In this document: in pieces, positions 33,475 through 45,989 of the stretch
Numbering within the stretch: position 1 is the stretch's first letter
Layout: the number at the start of each line of letters is the position of its first letter
DNA from: Temnopleurus reevesii
Lineage: Eukaryota; Echinodermata; Echinoidea; Temnopleuroida; Temnopleuridae
DNA: 64,000 bases
Assembly: GCA_036244855.1 (NCBI GenBank)
Contig: BQKZ01000297.1
Coordinates: 52,498-116,497 of the forward strand
Direction: 5' to 3'
Notes under the pieces: generated by a model
The model's database searches: none
What the model was told of the DNA's origin: nothing
Seen by the model: only the letters and a program-made list of their open reading frames with translations
Made by a program: the position numbers and the translations under genes

Positions 33475-34497
33475 CTTATATGAAACGTTGCCACTATTGT
33501 TTTATGGTATTTTCTGTATTCTAAAATACGGAAGGTCTACATTCCATGGGTATTTCCTGACACTTTGCTAATGCCAGGTCAGCAACCCTAATCATAGTAC
33601 TAGCGTTATAAAAAAAATGATACCATCATAATTGGCCTAATATTATCAATGAAAATCTTTTTAACTGCTAGAATTTATGGACGTTTTGGGCTCCTATAGG
33701 AACAATTATAATAGTACCAGTTCAAATTAGTTGCATCGATCCATTCACATCAAGTGACTTTTGTTAAACTAGTTTCCTAAACCAGTTCTGACTGGCAAGT
33801 TTGGGAGCATTCACATCTTTGCGCTCATGAAATGGACTTCAAGTCAGCTTTGTTGCTGTGATGATGGATAAACAAATGGGCTCAAATACTTCCAGCCTGA
33901 TCTTCACTTGTATACAGTGAAACCTCTTTATAACGAGATCATTGGGACCATGAAAATTACCTTGTTAAATCAGGTTCCTCACTATGTCAGGGTAAAAAAC
34001 AAAGAACTATAAAGAGCTTGGACCAATAAAATCACCTTGTTATAACAGGTATCTTGCTATATCCGACCTCTTTATAACGAGGTTCCGCTGTATTGTGTTA
34101 TACAATCCTCTGTTCCTGCATGAGCTGCATATTGCGTCCACAACATGGCAGAAACAGCCATGCTTGACATGTTCAGGGTGAAATTTACAACTTGGGGCCT
34201 CTTCACGAAAGTCCCGCTTTTACAACTCACCCTCCGAACTGAATCTCGGTCGCAGAAAAACACCTCGCGTGGTGGACTCCAAAACTGGTTTGGAAGACCA
34301 CTTCAAAGAAGGTTCAGATTGTTCACATCTACAACTGAACTAGTTTTCACTAAAGTGGTTTAATGCCGTAAATGTGAATGGGGCATAAGATACTATCAAT
34401 GTGGTGAATTATATAGTGCTTGTTGGGTGGGCTTTATAATGTTGTCTGTTTGAATGGTTTATAATAATCCCTGTTTGTAAATTAGCAGACGCTCTAT
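33475..34497. repeat. First copy of a second haplotype-like duplication
   Basis: 33478 onward ('tatgaaacgttgccactatt') equals 34501 onward. 34392-34497 (ending 'aattagcagacgctctat') equals about 35901-36008. The single N at 34498 separates the copies. This copy carries a Tigger-like MITE (33915-34090) absent from the other. Confidence 0.78.
33915..34090. mobile_element. 176-bp pogo/Tigger-like MITE
   Basis: CAGTGAAACCTCTTTATAAC on the left and GACCTCTTTATAACGAGG then TTCCGCTG on the right give inverted CAGYGRAACCTC ends flanked by TA. These ends resemble pogo/Tigger TIRs. The second haplotype copy (near 35110) lacks the insert. Confidence 0.75.
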
Positions 34498-34740
34498 NTA
34501 TATGAAACGTTGCCACTATTGTTTTATGGTATTTTCTGTATTCTAAAATACGGAAGGTCTACATTCCATGGGTATTTCCTGACACTTTGCTAAAGCCAGG
34601 TCAGCAACCCTAATCATATTCCTAGCGCTATCAAAAAAATGACACCATCATAATTGGCATAATATTATTATCAATGAGAATCTTTTTAACTGCTAGAATT
34701 TATGGATTTTTTTCCTGTAGGAAAAATTACAATGATACCA

Positions 34741-34911
34741 GGGCAGTGTTTCACCAAGATAAGAAAGACTTTACGCATGACTTAACGTTCGACTGGTAAC
34801 CCTTCTTGCGCGTAATCATTCATAATAGTGTGCGCATTCAGCGCAAGAATTGATACCAGTCGAACGTAAAGTTGTGCATAAAGTCTTTCTTATCTTGGTG
34901 AAACACTGCCC
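34741..34911. mobile_element. 171-bp hairpin MITE, present in one haplotype copy only
   Basis: GGGCAGTGTTTCACCAAGAT then 'aagaaagactttacgca' is mirrored exactly by 'aagtctttcttatcttggtg' then AAACACTGCCC. The corresponding site at about 33717 reads 'agtaccagttcaaattag' without it. Confidence 0.85.
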
Positions 34912-35287
34912 TGGACAAATTAGTTGCATAGACCCATTCACATCAAGTGACTTTTGTTAAACTAGTTTCCTAAACCAGTTCTGACTGGCAAGTTTGTGAG
35001 TATTTACACCTCTGTACTTCAATTCAGGTTCACATGAAGTGGTTTTGTTGCTATGACGATAGATAAACAGCGGAGTTCAAAAGCTTCCTGCACAATCTTC
35101 CCACTAGTAAATTGCTCTGTACATTTCTCTGTTCCTTGCATCATCTCCGCATATTACGCACACAGCATGGTGGAAACAGTCAGATGCTTGGCATATATAT
35201 TCAGAGTGAAATTTACAATTTAGGGCCACTTTACTGATGTCCTGTTCATTCACACTTTCTCCGAACTGGTTCTTGGTTGCTGAAAAC

Positions 35288-35716
35288 GGGTACTACCAAC
35301 GAGTCCGACAGCCTACGAGTCCGACAGCCCACGAGTCCGACAGCTTACGAGGCCGACATTTTGAATAATTGGTGCACGAAATAGACATTACATAAAAACG
35401 GATTAGAGTCAGACAACTCATTAATCCAACAAAATTATGAAAACACACATGATTACGACCGAACTTGAATTTTGCAAATGAGACCGACTCTAGGTAAAAT
35501 TGGTCTGTTAGTCCGATAGCACTATATTTACGTTAGTCACTCTTGTAGGTCTGTTTGCGTGCTGTCGGGCTCAAAGCAAATAATTTGTCAGTGTTGATCT
35601 TGCAAGCGTGAAAGTAAAAATGTCTAGCTCGAACCTCATTTTGAAAATTGTCGATGTAGTAGGCTTATATTCATTTCTGTCGGACTCATAAGCTGTCGGA
35701 CTCGTGGGATGCTCCC
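35288..35716. mobile_element. 429-bp TIR element with 9-bp target duplication
   Basis: Ends GGGTACTACCAACGAGTCCG and (reverse) GGGAGCATCCCACGAGTCCG, extended by ACAG. 'ACGAGTCCGACAGC' recurs three more times just inside the left end. GCTGAAAAC flanks both sides (35279-35287, 35717-35725). The other haplotype copy has a single 'gcagaaaaac' at the matching place. A 9-bp duplication would fit Mutator- or Merlin-like elements (inference). Confidence 0.82.
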
Positions 35717-36008
35717 GCTGAAAACCAGTTCACCTTGTACACAAGGTAGACTTCAAAACTGGTTTGGAAGACCACTTAAAATTGTCTGAAGGAAGATGTT
35801 GAGTGTTCACGTCTACTACTAAACTAGTTTCCACTTACCGGTATGCTGGTCTTACCGGTATGGTCTTACCGGTATGCTGTAAATATGAATGAGGCATAAG
35901 GTACTATCAATCTGGTGAATTATATAGTGCTTGTTGGGTGGGCTTTATAATGTTGTCTGTTTGAATGGTTTATAATAATCCCTGTTTGTAAATTAGCAGA
36001 CGCTCTAT

Positions 36009-36996
36009 TATGTCACTTATTGGTATCCCTCATATAGGTTTCCAAAGTATAGACCAGGTCCTTTATCCAGAATTCCGAGAAGGAAATGTTAGTTGAAGAA
36101 TGAAATGCATTCCAAAACATTCACCCATTTGAAAATTTACACAGAAACCTGTGTAATAGGGTAAAAGATGGTCATCTTTCAAGCAGGTGGTTTTTTATAA
36201 ACAGGTTTTATTTTTTATTGTGTTGAAAAAGAAGACAGACCTGGTTTAATTTTTATGAATCGATAAAATCAACAATATTTATGAATGATTTATATGATTG
36301 GAATGCATAATCATTCAGAAATATTAACAAAACAAAATCATTTTTTCATTTATTGTTTTTTTTTTTTAAATTTAATGCAAGTCACACATGGCCAGGTTTA
36401 CTTTGGTTTACTTAAGGTTTAATATTTATGGCCATGTCTTCACTGGAATTTCACTGAATACGAAATTTCACACATATGCAATTTGAAATAGTTTGGAATG
36501 TGAAGTGCAAAGGAAAATAAAATTGTCCAAATAATGTAGAATTGGGTTATATCCTCTATGCATTATTATATTACAATATTTTCATTCTTTGAAAAATTGA
36601 CCTTTTCAGGTCATAGTTTATATCTAATTGGCATTTAAGTAGATCAAGTTTTCTTCGCCATTTCATAACACAACAGCAACTATGGTATTTGTGTTATATA
36701 CCATGATAATTAACAAGGTAATATCAATTTAGGATGGAATTGATAATTATCATAAAATTTAATATAGCATGAAATGCGTAATTATCATTCATGAATTGTA
36801 TGAATTCAATGATTGAAAGAGATATTTATATTCATATAATTATCTCTGTATGTCTGTCATGAGATTGTTTGCTGTGATATATTGAGGGGAGTAGCTGATG
36901 TTAAAGGTCATTTTTGACATAGGTTTATTGTAGGTCATTTTACATCAAACTATCGGATGGGAAATATTGAAATTTAGAACCCATTTATACAAACAT
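36009..36996. other. No gene seen
   Basis: Very AT-rich sequence without recognisable exon or repeat structure. Confidence 0.45.
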
Positions 36997-37366
36997 TTAG
37001 GCTGGCCTGTATTTTGTTTTAAACTCGTGCAAGCCCATGTTCAATACCAAAAGTGGGCCCGCAGTTTGACAAGTTTTTGATGATACTTTGCGCTGGCCCC
37101 GGACCGGTCAATCATTGGTGTAAACACTCGCTGGCCCAAATATGGTTCCAAATGTGGGCCCTATAAATACTGATAACAGAGGTGCAATCCTCCATGTAGA
37201 TTTCATCAGTAGATTCCATCAAAATATTATCTTTGTGATTGTTTATCTGCAGAGCACCACAATTGGCAGAATTTTTATGTTAATTGGTTAGCCTATATTT
37301 TTTGTGTGAGAACACAAAATTGGGGTACCAATTACCTAATGTAGGTCCCGCTCAGGCCAGCCTATA
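36997..37366. mobile_element. ~370-bp TIR element (TTAGGCTGGCCTG)
   Basis: TTAGGCTGGCCTG at the left is mirrored by 'caggccagcctatattaa' at the right. The interior has 'gggccc' and 'ctggccc' motifs. Non-coding. Confidence 0.6.
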
Positions 37367-37677
37367 TTAAGGTGGACAGTGTAAATTGGGTCTTAGATGC
37401 AAGTTTGATCACTTTCAACATAAAGTCATTTGTTACTTTATTTCAAGATCAATTTGTACAGAATCTTCTCCACTTTTTCCATTACAATGGGAACTTTTTT
37501 CCTGTTCAAATAACGCTGTATAAGTTTACCCAACATTCATGCAGGTATGTTTTTTATGTACAAAATAATTGGGTGAACATTAATAAGATCATGCTTATCC
37601 CAATTGAATTAGAATGATCAAGTTAGTTAATCAATTGAGCTTCTGCAGTTATTCATAAAAGTTGATTTGATTGACCT

Positions 37678-37811
37678 GGGGGCCTGTAACCTAAAAGATG
37701 CAATTAAACTGACAATATATATTTATCGTATTAAAGTCTATGACAGAACGTGTACCAAAGAGGTGCAATTAATTGCAAGATGAATTGTATCTCTTTTATG
37801 TTACAGGCCCC
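37678..37811. mobile_element. 134-bp hairpin MITE
   Basis: 'gggcctgtaacctaaaagat' pairs with 'ctcttttatgttacaggccc'. The arms continue through GCAATTAA. Confidence 0.7.
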
Positions 37812-38043
37812 TGTTGTTATATAAATTGACTTAAATTTACTTCATAAGGTTGCTTCAATTTTCGTAAGATTAATTTGTGAGAAAGCTTTGATAGAAAAAT
37901 CGCATTCTTTCCCTGATATTCTGTAATATCAAAGCCTACATACTTGCTTTTATGTTCATCTTTCTCTTTCTTTTTTTTTCCTTTTTTTTGCTTTGTTTTT
38001 TTTTAGTATGTTCAGTGATATTTCAATAAGAATGTAAAAGTGG

Positions 38044-38538
38044 TTTAAAGGTAGAATACTTCTTTTGCAGCCTAAAATTTGACGTTCCAAGATTGTTTTG
38101 TTATGTTGAAGAGTACTTAATGTTAGAACTTATCACCAATCAATTAAGCACAAAGATTGGTCATGATAGGTGCATTTTCCAATAATGATTCTTCTATTCG
38201 GGCCTCGAATTAATGGACCGTGCGTTAAAAATTCAAAACAGCCGTTAACCCCTCATTGACCAATAGCGCAAGAGTCTCTCTCAGTGCGTATTCCGCATGG
38301 TGTGGCAGTGTATTGAAGTGCGCACTGAATGTGCCCTTATGTTTTTTTTTGTGTGTGTGTGGTACCGGAATACGCTAGGAGTATCGATAGAATAGAATAG
38401 ATTTGAATTTGAATTAAATATTCTGGACTACATTCGACCAAAATACTTCATAGAGGTTATCATTTTGGCATATATGAGGTACACAACAAGTTGTAAGCAT
38501 AACCGTAATGTGTGCAAATGTAGTTTTCTACCTTTAAA
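38044..38538. mobile_element. TTTAAAGGTAGAA element, copy 1
   Basis: Left TTTAAAGGTAGAATACTTCT and right 'aaatgtagttttctaccttt' then AAA are inverted. Near-identical to 49444-50038 over most of its length, including a (GT)n run and 'ggtaccggaatacgctagga'. Confidence 0.85.
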
Positions 38539-38549
38539 GGATTATGGAC

Positions 38550-41000
38550 AGTTATCTCTTTTTGATCACAATCCTTTTAATTGTACCATCAGACATCCAG
38601 ATTGGCAAGCAATGTAGAATTGACTGATTTAGGATCACTTACATCCTCTTTTCTCTTAATTAACTTTGATCATTAGAGCAGCAAGTGTCTTTACAAATGG
38701 CATTGATCAAAGATTTTAAATTTACTGTTACACAGTGTTTGATAAGAGATCTCATTTCACTTAGTTGTAATCCTCTCATACAAACGTTGTATCGGTGCTT
38801 TTCCTCTTATTTGATGCGAATGATGTTGGAATGAGATTACAAAAAAAAATAAGATACTTAGATGTATTAAAACTAAGCTTAAATCTCTTTTGAATGTACT
38901 AAACTTGCAGACACTTTAATTGGAGAATAAGAGAGCACAGTGTCACATAACACTAGATCATTCATGTGTGACCTATTCCTTAACTTTGTTCATTAACTAT
39001 GTTCATTAACTATGTTCATTAAAGCAGTCAGTGTCATTATGAAATTGACCAAAGGTTTTAAATTGACTGTTATATAGTGTTCATAAAAGATCTACACTTG
39101 CTTACATCATGGAACTGTTTTTCCTCCATTTTTGATGGGAACTATATTTGAATAAGATCATGGAAAAGTTAAAATAATTATCAAAAACCATTATATCTTT
39201 TGAATGTACCTAACTTTCAGACACTTCAATTGGAGAACAAGAGAGTGCAATGTCAAATAATATCATTTATTTGTATTCTCTTGATTAACCTTGTTCGCTA
39301 AATCACCAAGTAAGGTCCTTTACAATTTAAATTTTTTTTAACTGTTTAAAGTGCTATACAGCATATAATATAAGTAAATATAGTGTAAACCACTCATACA
39401 ACTTTTATGATATGCTTTTCCTTGTATTTCATGTGAATTAAGTTTTGATAAGCTATCTCGTTTCAATTTACTAAATTTTCAGACATGTTAATTGGTGTAC
39501 AAGAGAGTAATCTCAGAACACTTACATCTATTATTCCCTTGATTAACTTTGTTCATTAAATTAGCAAGTATCTTTACACAGAAAATTGATCAAGAGTGTT
39601 ATAAATTCCCGTTCATTCCCTTTTCCTTTTTTAATTAGTGAACTTTATAATGGTAAAAGGCTTAATGAAGGTTTTCACTTTTGATTGATCTAACTTTTAT
39701 TGTGATATCAGACATCTTGATTGAAGAACAACAAAACTTAATTCACATTGTTAAATTAACTCAGATATCTATTACATCTTTTATCTTCTTGATAAACTTT
39801 GTTCATAAAAGCAGCAAGTATCTGTATCCTTGAGCAAATTGATCAAATGACACTCTAAAGCCCCGGTCACATAGGACCCTGAAAGCAACACGATTCACCC
39901 CGACTCTTTGTTAATTCACAGTTAACTGCCTCAGAACAACGAGTCGGGGTGAATCGTGTTGCTTCCGGGGTCCTATGTGACCGGGGCTTTAATTAACAGG
40001 TACATCTATGCAGTATGAGGTTTAATAGAGCTGGTGTAATTCCCCTGTAATTTCTGCTTTCCTCTTATTTGTTGTGAATTTATGTATGAATAAAAAAAAA
40101 ATCAAAGGATGAACAGCTTAATGAAAGCTATCACTTTTGATTGCTCTAACTTTTATTGTAACATCAGACACCTTGATCGAAGAAGAAGAGAGTTAAAATC
40201 ACAATGTTGAATTAACTCAGATCTCTTCCATCTTTTATTTTCTTGATTAACTATGTTCATAGAAGCAGCAAGTATCTGTATCCTTGAGAAAATTGATGAA
40301 ATGGCACTCTAAATATTAATAACAGGTACATCTATGCAGTATGTGGTTTAATAGAGCTGGTGTAATTCCCCTGTTCCTGATTCATAATTTCTGCTTTCTT
40401 CATATTTGTTGTGAATTTATGTATGAATACAAAAACTTCAAAGGATGAAGGACTTAATAAAAGCGATCTCTTTTGATTGCTCTAACTTTTATTGTAATAT
40501 ATCAGACACCTTGATTGAAGAACAAAGGATCTCAATCTACAATTTTGAAAGGCATAGTTTCCTTTGACATCTTTTATTCTGTTGATTAACTTTGTTCATT
40601 GAAGCAGGAAGCCATATTGATACAAGTGGATTAAAGGTGTTTTATGAGTAAAGTAGTGAATGTTTTCAAACTTAAGCTTTATTTTTGTTGTTGTTATTTT
40701 GATAGAGTTTTGAACAAAGATTTTTTTTAATGTTTCCTGTTTCGTTTTATCCCATTTTAAAAAAGCCACCTCAGACACCTTGATTGGTTAACAAAAATCC
40801 TGATGCACAATGTTTTGTAAAGTGTATTATGAAGATCACTTAAATCATTCTTTTATTTTCTTCATTAACTTTTTTTCATTAAAGTAGCAGATCACTGTTT
40901 AAATGAGATAGGCGGGTTTACTAATAGATGCAAATTTTATGCATACCTCTAACACAAAGGTTGTTCTTGACAACCCGAAAGCTTGCCCAAGGCTTGCCCG
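38550..41000. repeat. Degenerate ~300-bp tandem array, eight units
   Basis: The anchor TTAACTTTGTTCATTAAAGC (with variants) followed by 'agcaagtatc' occurs near 38661, 38981, 39286, 39544, 39793, 40248, 40577 and 40865. Spacings are 249-329 bp except one of 455, which contains the 130-bp MITE. Each unit also has 'agacaccttgattggagaac'-like sequence. Non-coding. Confidence 0.8.
39859..39989. mobile_element. Palindromic Harbinger-like MITE, copy 4 (nested in array)
   Basis: The best-preserved copy: AGCCCCGGTCACATAGGACC mirrored by 'ggtcctatgtgaccggggct', with a TAA left flank and TTAA right flank. The next unit of the array ('gcactctaaatattaataac', about 40304) is the empty site. Confidence 0.9.
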
Positions 41001-41220
41001 ACATAACAACAAGTAAAGTAGGCAAACTGGATTCCAATTATTGTAGTCTTATTGTTATCAACCGGTCTACGGAATACCACGTAACTATGTTAAAGGCACG
41101 TAAATTTGAATAAAAGTAAACCCCGCCTATTGATTCTGAATTGACAAGTTTAGTGATACTTTGTTCGATGTATATATGTATAATTTTTGTATATTTTGAA
41201 ATGCGCATAATAATAAAGAA

Positions 41221-41440
41221 TAAAGAAGAAAAGGAAAAGAAGAAGAAGAAGAAGAAGAAGAAGAAGAAGAAGAAGAGGAATAATAGGAGGAAGAAGAAAA
41301 ACAGAAAAAGAAGACTGCAAACATGAAGAAGAAGAAAACGGGGAAGAACAAAAAGGAAAAGAAGAGGGAGAATAAGAGGAGGAACAAGAGAAGAAGAAGA
41401 TGAGAAGAAGAGAGAAAAAGGAGTTAAGTGATATTATCCT
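41221..41440. repeat. Purine-rich (AGA/GAA)n microsatellite
   Basis: More than 200 bp of almost pure A/G, with a clean (AGA)n core at about 41239-41275. Apparent Lys/Arg and Ser/Phe open frames on the two strands are artefacts of composition. Confidence 0.92.
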
Positions 41441-42646
41441 TTGCACCAATGGTGTATTAAGATTGATGTTTTAAATCTATCAATTTAATAAGTGTAAATT
41501 ACTTAATTTTTCCTTATGAGATTCCTCGATATCACATGGATGTTATATGGGGATCATGAATTATGCTTACAGAAAATGTTGATTACTTCCATAAAAAGCA
41601 AAATATCAAATATCTTACTTAATCGTAATCATTTGTTGATTAATAGTTTTCATTGTTAAAACAATTTAATAGATTTCTATACCATATTAACCAGGCAGTT
41701 GTAGTAAGCCGTGCCCTAGTTTTTGCTTTATCCTAAAGGATTACACTCAGAGAAAAGTAGTGTATGTTTTGAAATGTCAATTTTCAGCCGATTCTCTAAA
41801 TCATTGTTAATTGTCTAGGGATATAATAATAATCCAGCAGAAAAATACATTTCACCCACCCATGACCCCAATCAGTGGTGGAAAAACTAATTAACTTTCC
41901 ATTTTATTTACTTCTCTTCATTTGTATCCAATCATTGACTTGGGTTACATTTAATTCGCTTTATTTGATTTAATTTGCTGGGTATTGATACTTCATAAAA
42001 TGTCAATTAATTGAGGTTTGATTGCAAAGTTTGGTATTAGTTTTTTCCCATGCCAGGGATCACACCTAAATATGCAATCACAAAGTACCCTCTGAAAGTA
42101 TTCTGCTAGCATATACTGTATGAGAGAGTTTACCATACGCATGCACATACTACATATATTTCACTGAATGAAAAGTTGTGCATAATCATATTTAGATATT
42201 CTATGTTTTTGATGGACATGTTAGCTTAAAAATTATTCTATATTGAGTAAAAAAAAAAATTGTAAAGAGGCTATCAATGCCTCCTAAATATTCTCGCCAT
42301 CGACTGAATACAAATGAGAACCGTTTTGGGTGCTTTGCAGTTTTTTACCATAAACATCTCATCTGAGCAAGGGTGCTCATTTCTGGTTACTGACATTCGT
42401 GCAAATGCATCCATATTAGTGCTATTTTGCTAGGTTTCAGATAGAAAAAGATCATGTTCTTGATGTTAAGCATCATTACAACATGGGGTGTTTCTTCGAT
42501 GCTGCATAAAGCACCTCTCCTAATGTTAAGGAAGAAAAATTGAAAATCATTTTGAAATGATAAATGTCGTATTTGTGTATTAGCAGCCCAATCTGGAAGT
42601 TACATCATCAGCGCAATTAGATCAGTATTGTCCATGTCGAGAGATG

Positions 42647-42892
42647 ATGGGTGACTTCAAGTACAGTGTTCGGTGTTGGTTTTGGTGTTGAGAGAGCAAA
42701 ATGGTCAGTAAACCGAGCTCCAACACCGTTGGTCAGTTTACAGAAGTGATACAGAAATGACCGGAAATACATCAGAATCATGCTATAGGTCTGCCCCAAA
42801 CACCGACAGACTTCAAGTTTGGTGTTGAGGCTGGTGTTGGTTTTGCCGCAACACCAACACCAGTGTTCAACACCGTACTTGAAGTCAGCCAT
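42647..42892. mobile_element. 246-bp hairpin element rich in GTGTTGG
   Basis: 'atgggtgacttcaagtacag' at the left is mirrored by 'gtacttgaagtcagccat' at the right. Inner arms carry several copies of 'tggtgttgg' / 'ccaacacca'. The minus frame 42617-42892 simply reads through the repeat. Confidence 0.75.
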
Positions 42893-43010
42893 TGATTGAA
42901 ATCACCTTTTTTCGTTGGGGAGAATTGCAAAAGCACTCGATAGGGGAAAGGGGTTGCACTCTGACATCAACCTATGGCTCTGTGCTTTGCCAAGTGGGTG
43001 TGTCTCTCAT

Positions 43011-43012
43011 TG

Positions 43013-43060
<48 letters not shown>
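43011..43060. repeat. Poly-C and (CT)n microsatellite
   Basis: A C-run followed by about 18 CT dinucleotides. Confidence 0.95.
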
Positions 43061-44002
43061 TGAGTATCATTGCAATTATCATGGTCTTGACAGATTCTTC
43101 TTTGTTTAAAGATCAGTAAGATTATCTGATTTAAATAATCTCTTTAAGAAATTGATATTTGAGACCACTTCAAGCTTTCTTACCCCTACCTGTACCCCCC
43201 CCCCACAAAAAAAAGAATAAAAAAGGAAGCACTCATTCTATGCACAAAGATTTTAAATGTCATTCATTATATCTGTTATTCAGTTTGTGTGTTTATTTGT
43301 TTTTATTCAGTAAATTAAAACAAAAGAAATCAAAATGAACATAACTTTTTTTTCAGCTCATCCATGGGGTCCTCAAGAATAAATATATTCTATACGTAAA
43401 ACAAAACAAAAACAACAGTGTTGTGAGCATATTGTAATCTAAATTGGATGGCAATTAAGATGAATAAACAAGTCATTACATTCAATTAATTTATGCTATT
43501 AATTTGATCCACAAAAAGGCATAATTTATTTAATTTTATTTATTTCTACCTCCAACATTTTACGCAATATGATAGAATAACATGAACAATATAATCATAA
43601 AACAACATGTAGAATGACACTTCCTCAATAAAACGTGAACAATGTTTAGATATAGGTCTGATCAATAGGTAAACCGGTATCTTTTTTAATCTTGGGATAT
43701 TATGAGATTAACTAATCTTAATCTTTCAATAAGAAAGAATGCTTACAAACTTCTTTCATGAAACTTCAAGATTTGTGTACCTCTAGGCTTCTATTACAAG
43801 GTGAGCAGGTATCCTCTTTGATCTTAGGTTCATAATCAGATTGACTGGTCATAATCTCTTTAGGAAGATGGTGTTATGTGTATTGTATGAGCCTCACTCC
43901 ACCTTCCCCCGCCTTGCCCTACCTTCCCCCACCTTACCAACCCACCCCCATAGAACGTTTTAAAAAGTGTGCTGTTATTCATATTATATGAGATCACTTT
44001 TA

Positions 44003-44341
44003 NNNNNNNNNNNNNNNNNNNNNNNNNNNNNNNNNNNNNNNNNNNNNNNNNNNNNNNNNNNNNNNNNNNNNNNNNNNNNNNNNNNNNNNNNNNNNNNNNN
44101 NNNNNNNNNNNNNNNNNNNNNNNNNNNNNNNNNNNNNNNNNNNNNNNNNNNNNNNNNNNNNNNNNNNNNNNNNNNNNNNNNNNNNNNNNNNNNNNNNNNN
44201 NNNNNNNNNNNNNNNNNNNNNNNNNNNNNNNNNNNNNNNNNNNNNNNNNNNNNNNNNNNNNNNNNNNNNNNNNNNNNNNNNNNNNNNNNNNNNNNNNNNN
44301 NNNNNNNNNNNNNNNNNNNNNNNNNNNNNNNNNNNNNNNNN
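44003..44341. other. Assembly gap (N)
   Basis: 339 consecutive N. The sequence on its right is the left end of a TTAAAGCCC element, so the gap probably hides the rest of that element (inference). Confidence 0.98.
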
Positions 44342-44455
44342 CTCGTAGAAAAATATGCTATGATCTTGAAATGTGTATAGAAACTATATGTCATGGTATA
44401 TATCCCCAAAATTCACATTTCTTTAATCTTTACCAAAACTATACATGGGCTTTAA
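44342..44455 (-). mobile_element. Left-end fragment of the TTAAAGCCCATG element, cut by the gap
   Basis: Reverse complement of the first ~115 bp of copies A and C, ending 'aaactatacatgggctttaa'. Confidence 0.85.
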
Positions 44456-45199
44456 TGATGGATTAACAGTTCTTAATCTTTTTAAGAAGGTGATGGTATT
44501 CACATTGATTAATAATTGGGTACCCCCACCCCTCTAAAGAAAAACGGAAAAAGAATATTTCATTAAAGCAACAACACTTTGACACAACTATATTGATCAA
44601 TATTATTACTAATGCCAAGGAATGAATTTCCTTCTCCTGTAAAGAAACTTTGACATTTTTTATGTGAATATATGGCTTCTATGAAAGTTTTTCTTTGATC
44701 TTAAGTTAATAATGGGATGTAACAGGTCTTAATCTATTTAGGAAGGTGATGATATTCACATTGAGCTATAATTGAAGTCCCCCCCCCCCAAAAAAAAAAA
44801 AAGAATAAATAAATTGCTGAATAGAATATTTCATTAAAGCAACAACACTGACACAAACGTATTGATCAATATTATTTTGAATACAAAGTAATGGATTTCC
44901 TTGCTCCTACGATTTAAGATTTTCTTTGATCTTTGTTCAATAATGAGATTTAAATGGTCTTAATCTCTTTAGGAAGGTGAAAATGGCAATAGGATATTTC
45001 ATTATAGCAAAAACATATTGATCAATATTATTTTCAATACAAAGGAATGGATTTCCTTGATCCTTTAAAGAAACTAAAGAGGTCTTTTTTTGTAAATATA
45101 TGGTTCGTATGAGAGATTTTCTTTGATCTTATGTTAATAACGAAATTTAACTGGTACTAATCTGTTTAGGAAGGTGGTGATATCCAATGCTTTTGTGAT

Positions 45200-45820
45200 G
45201 TCATTAAGACATAATGCATAAAATCAATATTGAATAAATAGTTTAGGAGAGGTTTTAACACAAGTTGATTAACGCCAATTTACAAGTCTGGTGATTTCTT
45301 AGGTTTATTGTCAAGTTTCATCTTCCTTATTCCATTTTGAGGACCAGTTATGTTTGGAAACCAAAATACAAAATGGGAGTGTGGCATTATAAATATTGAC
45401 ACACTCTTTGATAAATAACATAGCGGTATGATGTTATTAGTCCATTGATTTACTTTTTTGTTCATTATTCATTTATTCTTTCCAATCTTTGTTTGGATTT
45501 GTTATGCCAATCTGGGTTTTTACCTTTTAGGAGAGATCATTTTATTTGAAATTAGGAAAAAAAGAGAGAGATGGGGGGAAAATGTCTGAATATCGTACAT
45601 GACTGGCGTACAATATCAAATTAAGCAAGTATGTCTGCAAAGTTATCATTGGGTGCTTAAAAATGCTAATGTCTAAAATGTTACATCTATGGACATTATA
45701 ATGGAAGTATTGTCCTATAGTAATGCGTATTTATGTTGTATATTTATATCGTGATAGTGCATAAGTTGTGATTATCTTTATTCTTGCATTATCTATTGAT
45801 TTAAATTTGAATGTAATAAT
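45200..45820. other. No gene seen
   Basis: AT-rich sequence without repeats or exon signals that I can support. Confidence 0.45.
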
Positions 45821-45985
45821 AATAATGATGCACAACATTTATATAGTGTTTAAGTGTTTCTAAGCACTATGTGCATTATTACATGGCTCTATGGCTACCA
45901 TTTGGTGCTCACTGCATTAAAGGAATTTCTTCCTACTGGTACCCATTCACCTCACCTGGGTTGAGAGCAGCACAATGTGTATATA
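45820..45985. repeat. SINE-like fragment
   Basis: (AAT)n, then 'acatttatatagtgtt', then 'acccattcacctcacctggg' and TTGAGA. Same order as in the SINE at 24108, but the tRNA-like head is missing. Confidence 0.65.
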
Positions 45986-45989
45986 TCAG

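Larger units (their letters stand above)
34499..36008. repeat. Second copy of the second haplotype-like duplication
   Basis: Matches 33475-34497 at both ends and in the middle. It carries two insertions (34741-34911 and 35288-35716) missing from the first copy, plus a small 'cttaccggtatg' tandem expansion at about 35835-35877. Confidence 0.78.
43620..45190. repeat. Degenerate ~200-255-bp tandem repeats, interrupted by a gap
   Basis: 'tttaggaaggtgatgatatt'-like anchors at about 43853, 44480, 44735, 44964 and 45162. They alternate with 'acatattgatcaatattatt' and 'ggatttccttgatcc'. The 339-base N gap falls inside. Confidence 0.7.

Noticed and set aside
41127..41449. Ser/Phe-rich and Lys/Arg-rich frames on both strands
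   Set aside because: They read the GAA/AGA microsatellite.
43967..44466. Three open frames crossing 44003-44341
   Set aside because: They consist almost entirely of N.
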